From: Scleromatobacter humisilvae
Lineage (GTDB): Bacteria > Pseudomonadota > Gammaproteobacteria > Burkholderiales > Burkholderiaceae_C
DNA: 64,000 bases
Assembly: GCF_023231945.1 (NCBI RefSeq)
Contig: NZ_JAJLJH010000002.1
Coordinates: forward strand, 1-64,000
Reading direction: 5' to 3'
Shown here: positions 59,435 through 64,000 of the stretch, one piece after another
Layout of the letters: each line of letters starts with the position of its first letter
Position numbering within the stretch: the stretch's first letter is position 1
Translations under genes and position numbers: made by a program
The notes under the pieces: generated by a model
Seen by the model: only the letters and a program-made list of their open reading frames with translations
Told to the model about the DNA's origin: nothing
Database searches by the model: none

Positions 59435-60393
59435 GCGGCGCGCGCATCCTCATCATCGGCGCCAACGGACAGATCGGCTCGGAACTGGCGCTCGCGTTGT
59501 CGAAGCGCCCGGGCGTGGCGCAGGTCGTCACCAGCGACGTCGCGCCGACCGGCCGCAACCCGGGGCTGCCGCACGAGCAGCTGGACGTCACCGATGCGTC
59601 GGGCCTCGCGGCGGTCGTCGAGCGCCACCACATCACGCAGATCTACCTGCTCGCGGCGGCGCTGTCGGCCAACGGCGAGAAGCATCCGCAGTGGGCGTGG
59701 AACCTCAACATGGTGGGCCTGCTCAACGTGCTCGAACTGGCGCGCACGCACAAGCTCGACAAGGTGTTCTGGCCCAGCTCGATTGCGGCCTTCGGCCCGA
59801 CGACGCCCGCGGACAACACGCCGCAGGACACCATCATGGATCCGACGACGATCTACGGCATCAGCAAGCTCGCGGGCGAGCGCTGGTGCGCGTGGTATCA
59901 CAAGAACCACGGTGTCGACGTGCGCGGCCTGCGCTATCCGGGGCTGATCAGCTGGAAGACGCCTCCGGGCGGCGGCACCACCGATTACGCGGTCGAGATC
60001 TTCCACGCCGCGCTGCGCGACGGCCGCTACACCTGCTTCCTGAACGAAGACCAGGCGCTGCCGATGATGCTGATGGACGACGCGCTGCGCGCCACCATCG
60101 AGCTGATGGAAGCGCCGGCCGGCTCGATCCGCCAGCGCGGCAGCTACAACCTGTCGGCCATCAGCTTCACGCCCCGCCAGATCGCCGACGCCATCGCGAA
60201 GCGCATCCCCGGCTTCACGATGGACTGCGTGCCCGACTTCCGCCAGGCCATCGCCGCCAACTGGCCGCGCTCGATCGACGACAGCGAGGCCGCCAAGGAC
60301 TGGGGCTGGAAGGCCAGGTTCGGGCTCGAGGAGATGGTCGACGAGATGCTGACGCAGCTGGCGCCGATCGTGAAGGCCAAGGCGACGGCCTGA
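59431..60393 (+). CDS. L-threonine 3-dehydrogenase, short-chain (SDR/epimerase-like) type
   Basis: NAD-dependent oxidation of threonine to 2-amino-3-oxobutyrate, the substrate of the preceding enzyme. 320 residues, GTG start at 59431. [14 protein letters not shown] is the Rossmann loop, [20 protein letters not shown] follows, and the catalytic Y-x3-K is in [36 protein letters not shown] matches SDR-type threonine dehydrogenases first seen in Flavobacterium, not the zinc-dependent E. coli Tdh. The coupling to kbl supports the call. The palindrome at 60428 begins 35 bases after the stop. Confidence 0.88.
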   Translation: MSGARILIIGANGQIGSELALALSKRPGVAQVVTSDVAPTGRNPGLPHEQLDVTDASGLAAVVERHHITQIYLLAAALSANGEKHPQWAWNLNMVGLLNVLELARTHKLDKVFWPSSIAAFGPTTPADNTPQDTIMDPTTIYGISKLAGERWCAWYHKNHGVDVRGLRYPGLISWKTPPGGGTTDYAVEIFHAALRDGRYTCFLNEDQALPMMLMDDALRATIELMEAPAGSIRQRGSYNLSAISFTPRQIADAIAKRIPGFTMDCVPDFRQAIAANWPRSIDDSEAAKDWGWKARFGLEEMVDEMLTQLAPIVKAKATA

Positions 60394-60501
60394 GCGCTGC
60401 GTTGGTTCTCGGTTCGCAGGTGTGAATGCCTGCGGCGCTGGGGCGGCTTTGCTTCGCAAAGTCGCGTTGTTGGTTGTTGGCCACGACCGCGCGGGCCGGA
60501 G

Positions 60502-60600
60502 CGGCGGGGAGTCCTGCTCCGCTCACGCCTCGCGACGGCACGCGTCGGCCTGCGGCCTCCGCGTACCTGCTCCGAGATCGCGGAGCAGGACTCCCCGCCG
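60502..60600. repeat. Hairpin A in left arm of the palindrome
   Basis: A perfect 21-bp stem, 60502-60522 with 60580-60600, loop of 57 bases. The stem core is GGGGAGTCCTGCTCCGC. It recurs in changed form in the right arm at 61126-61218. Confidence 0.85.
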
Positions 60601-61125
60601 CCCCGGCTGCACCGCCGTGTCTTTTGTTGGTTCAAGGATTGAAGTGCGATCGCGGAGGCGATCGGGACATTCCGTTCACGACATTGCGGAGGGATCGCGC
60701 TTCGCGCCTCTGTAGCGTGCCTGCTTGCCCTGCGGGGTTAGCCATTCGGTTGCGCAGCCGCACAGTCCGTCGCGAGACCTCAGACCAATCGCGGAGAGGC
60801 CGCTCCGCACGAACTACCACCTGTGGGTGTCGCGACCCGTCGCCGATCGACGGTGAAAGTGACCCGCATTCACCGTCGATCGGCGACGGGAAGTGGTGTG
60901 TTGCTTCGGCCATTCGTGCGGAGCGGCCTCCCCGCGACTGGTCTGAGGTCGCATGACGACATCTTGAGTCGCCGGCAGCGGTTGGTTGAGCGCCGCAGGC
61001 CACGGAAAGGGGCAGATCGACGCGTTCTCGCGATCGAGCAACGTCACGTGAATGTGCGACTCGATCGCCTGCGCGATCGCACTTCAATCCTTAAACCCAA
61101 CAAGCCACGGCGGTGCAGCCGGGAT

Positions 61126-61218
61126 GGCGGGGAGTCCTGTCCCGCGATCTCGGAGCAGGTGCGGGGAGGCCGCAGGCCGACGCGTGCCGTCGCGAGGCGT
61201 GAGCGGGACAGGACTCCC
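61126..61218. repeat. Hairpin A' in right arm of the palindrome
   Basis: A 16-bp stem, 61130-61145 with 61203-61218, core GGGAGTCCTGTCCCGC. Two adjacent stem positions differ from the left-arm hairpin, and the partner strand is changed to match. Confidence 0.85.
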
Positions 61219-61334
61219 AGCCAGCCCGGCCCGCGCGGTCGTGGCCAGAAAGACCAAAGCGACTTTGCGAAGCAAAGCCGCCCCAGCGCCGCAGGCAACG
61301 ACGCACCGCACACCAGGTGATAACGTGGCCGCCC

Positions 61335-62141
61335 ATGCCCAAACAGTCCAGACATCACATCCTCGCGGCCATCGCCGTCACGACGCTCCTGTCCACCGCC
61401 GCCCAAGCAGATTGCACCCTGATCGCCGACGCATCGACAAAGCAGATCGCCAAGCAGGAAGGCACATGCGACGCGCGCATCACGCCCGCGTCGACGTTCA
61501 AGATCGCCATCAGCCTCATGGGCTTCGATTCGGGCTTCCTCAAGTCGGAGCACCAGCCCGTCCTGAAGTACCGGAGCGGCGATCCGGACTGGCGCGACTC
61601 CTGGCGCGCCGACACCGACCCGCAGAAGTGGATCCGCGACTCCGTCGTCTGGTACTCGCAGCGCGTGACGGCGGCGCTCGGCGCGCAGCGCTTCCAGCAA
61701 TATGCGACGGCGTTCCGGATCGGCAACGCGGACGTCTCGGGCGACCCGAAGAAGCACGACGGCCTGAAGTGGGCGTGGATCGACTCGTCGTTGCAGGTGT
61801 CGCCGCGCGAGGAGCTCGGTTTCCTTGAACGCGTCGTGCGGCGCGAACTGCCGGTCAGGACCATCGCCTACGAGATGACGGCGCGCATCACCGCGATGGC
61901 CGGCGAACACGGCGGCTGGGAGATCCACGGCAAGACCGGCGCCGGCTTTCCGGTATTGGCCGATGGCCGCAGCGACCATGCGCATGGCTACGGCTGGTTC
62001 GTGGGCTGGGCCACGAAAGGCGATCGCACGTTCGTGTTCGTGCGTCAGATCCAGGACACCGAGGCGCACGACAGCCCCGCGGGCGTGCGCGCGCGCGACG
62101 CCTTCCTGCCGGGGCTGCCGGCGCTGCTGGACGAGTTCTGA
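61335..62141 (+). CDS. Class D (OXA-type) beta-lactamase family protein
   Basis: 268 residues, with a signal peptide (about residues 1-25, AAIAVTTLLSTAAQA) to the periplasm. Serine-lactamase motifs: S53-T-F-K56 with the nucleophile Ser and carboxylated Lys; S103-V-V; W-x-x-SSLQVSP corresponding to the omega region; K200-T-G. The Y/F-G-N motif reads I129-G-N, an unusual residue. By family it hydrolyses beta-lactams; spectrum cannot be predicted. It begins 38 bases after the palindrome end. ATG at 61335 chosen over 61317 to place the signal peptide at the N-terminus. Confidence 0.88.
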   Translation: MPKQSRHHILAAIAVTTLLSTAAQADCTLIADASTKQIAKQEGTCDARITPASTFKIAISLMGFDSGFLKSEHQPVLKYRSGDPDWRDSWRADTDPQKWIRDSVVWYSQRVTAALGAQRFQQYATAFRIGNADVSGDPKKHDGLKWAWIDSSLQVSPREELGFLERVVRRELPVRTIAYEMTARITAMAGEHGGWEIHGKTGAGFPVLADGRSDHAHGYGWFVGWATKGDRTFVFVRQIQDTEAHDSPAGVRARDAFLPGLPALLDEF

Positions 62142-62153
62142 AGCCTGCCGCGA

Positions 62154-62483
62154 TCAGATCGCGATCTTGCCGGTCCAGATGTCGAAGTACATGCGCCAGT
62201 CGCCCATGAAGCTCCAGAGCGGGCGCTTGAACGAGGCGGGCTTGTTCTTCTCGAAACCGTAGTGGCCGATCCACGCGAATCCGTAGCCGCAGACCAGCGC
62301 GGCGACGAAGAACAGCGGCTCGCGCGTCCAGATCAGCGACCACAGGCAGATCAGCGCCAGCGTCGAGCCGATGAAGTGCAGCTTGCGGCAGGTGGTGTTG
62401 CTGTGTTCGTTCAGGTAGAACGGGTAGAACTCGGCGAAGCTGTGCAACGACTTCGGGTCGCCGTCGAATACTGCATTGGCCAT
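62154..62483 (-). CDS. DUF962 (Mpo1-like) membrane protein
   Basis: 109 residues, start ATG 62483. The family landmark SFAEFYPFYLNEHSNTTCRKLHFIGST is followed by two helices (LALICLWSLIWT and LFFVAALVCGYGFAWIGHYG), then FEKNKPASFKRPLWSFMGDWRM. The yeast relative Mpo1 is a fatty-acid alpha-dioxygenase, with metal-binding His in these motifs; the function here is unknown. Convergent with the lactamase gene, 12 bases apart. Confidence 0.87.
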   Translation of the reverse strand: MANAVFDGDPKSLHSFAEFYPFYLNEHSNTTCRKLHFIGSTLALICLWSLIWTREPLFFVAALVCGYGFAWIGHYGFEKNKPASFKRPLWSFMGDWRMYFDIWTGKIAI

Positions 62484-62511
62484 CGTCGTCCCCTCATCGT
62501 TGGCATGTTCG

Positions 62512-63312
62512 TCACGCCGGAATGGCAGCGCGCATCGCATTCAACACCGCATCGGGCGCTTCCTGCATCAGTGCATGCCCTGAAACGATGCGATGGACCG
62601 TGGCATCGAGCATGCCCGCGAGTTCTTTCGTGGCCTTGGGCGGCGTCATCACGTCGCGCGTGCCGATGATCAGGTGTGCAGGGCCGGCCACGCGCCGGGC
62701 CGCCTCGACGCCTCCAGCATAGGCGTCGCAGACGCGGAAGTCATGCTCGAACAGGTTGCCATCGGCATCGCTTTGTATGCGGTGCATCAATGCGTTGGCG
62801 CCGCCACGCAGCCACGCGCCCGGGCCGGGATACGACGGCTTGCTGGCGATGCCCGAGTGCGAGAACGCGGTGACCATCGCGATGGCGCGCGCGGGGTCGT
62901 CGCGCGCGGTCGAGAGCAACGCGTCGCTGACCTTCATCGGGTAGGCCGTGCCCACCATCACGAGCGCCGCGGCGCGCTCGGGCGCGCGGGACGCGGCCTC
63001 GAGCGCGATCAGCGAGCCCATGCTGTGGCCAACGAGGTGCGCGCTCGGCACGCCGGCGGCGTCCATCAACGCGAGCACCCAGTCGGCCAGCGCCTCGACG
63101 CTGGCCAGCGGCGGCCCGTCGGAACGGCCGTGGCCCGGCTGGTCGACGGCCAGCACGCGGTGCCCGTGGTGCGCGTACCAGCGCGCGAGCAGCGTCCATA
63201 CGGAGTGGTCGTTGAGCGCGCCGTGGATGAAGACGACGCAGGGGCCGTCGGCGCTCCACGGCTTGCCGCCCGTGTACGCGTAGGCCGTCCGGCCTTGCAC
63301 GTCGAACTTCAT
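62512..63312 (-). CDS. Alpha/beta hydrolase
   Basis: 266 residues, ATG 63312. The oxyanion strand is VVFIHGALNDHSVW, the nucleophile elbow is HLVGHSMGSL (G-x-S-x-G), an Asp is in IIGTRDVMTP, and the catalytic His is in VSGHALMQEAPD. Substrate unknown. It overlaps the end of the sulfhydrylase gene upstream (63309-63312, ATGA), so it is translated with it. Confidence 0.88.
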   Translation of the reverse strand: MKFDVQGRTAYAYTGGKPWSADGPCVVFIHGALNDHSVWTLLARWYAHHGHRVLAVDQPGHGRSDGPPLASVEALADWVLALMDAAGVPSAHLVGHSMGSLIALEAASRAPERAAALVMVGTAYPMKVSDALLSTARDDPARAIAMVTAFSHSGIASKPSYPGPGAWLRGGANALMHRIQSDADGNLFEHDFRVCDAYAGGVEAARRVAGPAHLIIGTRDVMTPPKATKELAGMLDATVHRIVSGHALMQEAPDAVLNAMRAAIPA

Positions 63313-64000
63313 GCCGCGGCCCTTTCCGCGGCCTTCAGCGCCGACTTCAGATCGAGGATCAGGTCGTCCGCATCCTCGAGCCCGATCGACAGCCGGATCG
63401 TGCCTGCCGTGATGCCCGCGGCCGCGAGCGCGGCGTCGTCCATGCGGAAGTGCGTCGTCGAGGCCGGATGGATCACCAGCGAGCGGCAGTCGCCGACGTT
63501 GGCCAGGTGCGAGAACAGCTGCAGCGCCTCGATGAAGGCGACGCCCTGTGCGCGCGAGCCGCGCAGGTCGAAGCTGAAGACCGAGCCGCAGCCGCGCGGC
63601 AGCAGCGTCCTCGCGAGCGCGTGGTCGGGGTGCGATTCGAGCTCGGGGTAGCCGACCTGCGCCACCATCGGATGCGACGCGAGGAACGCGACCGCCTTGC
63701 GCGCGTTGGCGACGTGGCGCTCCATGCGCAGCGGCAGCGTCTCCAGGCCTTGCAGGATCAGCCACGCCGTGTGCGGACTCATGCAGGCGCCGAAGTCGCG
63801 CAGGCCTTCGCGGCGCGCGCGCAGCAGGAACGCACCGACGGTCGACTCCTCGGTGAACACCATGTCATGGAAGCCCGCGTACGGCGCACTCAGTTCTGGG
63901 AAGCGCCCGCTGCGTTCCCAGTCGAAGCGGCCGGAGTCGGCCAGCACGCCGCCGACGACGGTGCCGTGGCCGGACAGGAATTTCGTCGCCGAATGGAACA
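63309..64000 (-). CDS. O-acetylhomoserine/O-succinylhomoserine sulfhydrylase family PLP enzyme (5' truncated by window)
   Basis: The N-terminal half lies beyond base 64000. The visible 230 residues contain the PLP Lys in FHSATKFLSGHGTVVGG (63948-63998). GACMSPHTAWLILQGLETLP and SLVIHPASTTH, both Cys/Met-metabolism family hallmarks, follow. The final TIRLSIGLEDADDLILDL is characteristic too. By family it makes homocysteine or methionine precursors from O-acyl homoserine and sulfide. MetY or MetZ cannot be separated from this part. Confidence 0.88.
   Translation of the reverse strand, partial: FHSATKFLSGHGTVVGGVLADSGRFDWERSGRFPELSAPYAGFHDMVFTEESTVGAFLLRARREGLRDFGACMSPHTAWLILQGLETLPLRMERHVANARKAVAFLASHPMVAQVGYPELESHPDHALARTLLPRGCGSVFSFDLRGSRAQGVAFIEALQLFSHLANVGDCRSLVIHPASTTHFRMDDAALAAAGITAGTIRLSIGLEDADDLILDLKSALKAAERAAA

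Larger units (their letters stand above)
60428..61296. repeat. About 870-bp imperfect palindrome with three hairpins
   Basis: The two ends are perfect 38-base inverted copies (60428-60465 and 61259-61296). Further matching blocks toward the centre are 60479-60499 with 61226-61246, 60634-60653 with 61073-61092 (20 of 20), and 60778-60813 with 60913-60948 (34 of 36). The centre is a 22-bp perfect stem (60836-60857 with 60869-60890) and 11-base loop. All pairs share the symmetry point near 60862. The segments 60660-60775 and 60950-61070 match only partly. Each arm also has its own long hairpin. It may be a repeated mobile hairpin element (REP/BIME-like), or a structured RNA; its class is unknown. 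Confidence 0.9.
60394..61334. other. Non-coding 941-base region holding a giant palindrome
   Basis: Apart from short margins the region is occupied by the inverted repeat at 60428-61296. Open frames exist in several phases on both strands but are by-products of the palindrome. No protein, tRNA or transposase is found. Confidence 0.8.

Noticed and set aside
60422-61087. Several overlapping short and medium open frames within the palindrome
   Set aside because: They translate the same repeats in several phases, with Arg/Ser/Pro-rich content and no start signal; they are products of the palindrome.
60428-61296. Insertion sequence with inverted ends
   Set aside because: No transposase frame and no flanking direct duplication that I can see; the inverted symmetry runs through the whole element, not only its ends.
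61044-62069. Minus-strand frame reading from the lactamase gene into the palindrome
   Set aside because: Its first part is antisense to the lactamase and its end lies in the repeat arm, so it is not a gene.

Overview
The window is a GC-rich chromosomal segment from a betaproteobacterium of the order Burkholderiales. The gene content and order fit the Roseateles/Mitsuaria/Rubrivivax group, but the genus is an inference. The evidence is the block rpsO-pnp-quinone oxidoreductase-tpiA-secG-tRNA-Leu(GAG)-nuoABCDEFGHIJKLMN-NUDIX-DUF1178, a complete isc operon, an intracellular polyhydroxybutyrate depolymerase, and many proteins of Burkholderiales type. I see no prophage, insertion sequence, CRISPR array or rRNA.

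Left part (1-18.7 kb). It opens with the end of an outer-membrane beta-barrel gene and a two-gene KDO-galactonate pathway (dgoK-dgoA). Small hypothetical genes, the 23S rRNA hydroxylation protein gene rlhA, an Mpv17-like membrane protein, a YigI thioesterase, a DUF1624 membrane protein and rlmB follow. Then come a split chromate transporter (two overlapping half genes) with an unusual heptamer-repeat operator candidate, and a D-2-hydroxyacid dehydrogenase. A minus-strand gene string runs phaZ > rsxB > SGNH hydrolase > EamA transporter > nth > btuF-like, mostly joined by 4-base ATGA overlaps, and ends in a strong hairpin.

Middle part (18.7-36.8 kb). This holds an aromatic/aspartate aminotransferase divergent from uvrB, a low-molecular-weight phosphatase and an acyltransferase. 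The isc operon follows: iscR-iscS-iscU-iscA-[GNAT acetyltransferase]-hscB-hscA-fdx, with two tandem IscR-type sites in its promoter. Next are tsaD, an hsp20 gene with a sigma-32-like -35 element, rpsO with a long leader, pnp, a quinone oxidoreductase, tpiA, secG and tRNA-Leu.

Right part (36.9-64 kb). The complete 14-gene respiratory complex I operon nuoA-N has separate nuoC and nuoD and a histidine-rich segment in NuoL. It is followed by NUDIX and DUF1178 genes, a GlcD-type FAD oxidase, DUF2069 divergent from yihY, and a threonine-degradation operon (kbl plus a short-chain-type threonine dehydrogenase) facing an XRE-cupin regulator across a palindromic operator. The last part has a class D beta-lactamase, a DUF962 protein, an alpha/beta hydrolase and a truncated homocysteine-forming sulfhydrylase.

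The most unusual signal is the non-coding stretch 60428-61296. It is an approximately 870-bp palindrome symmetric about position 60862, containing three strong hairpins. Its two outer hairpin copies differ by paired, structure-preserving substitutions. No transposase or protein gene explains it.
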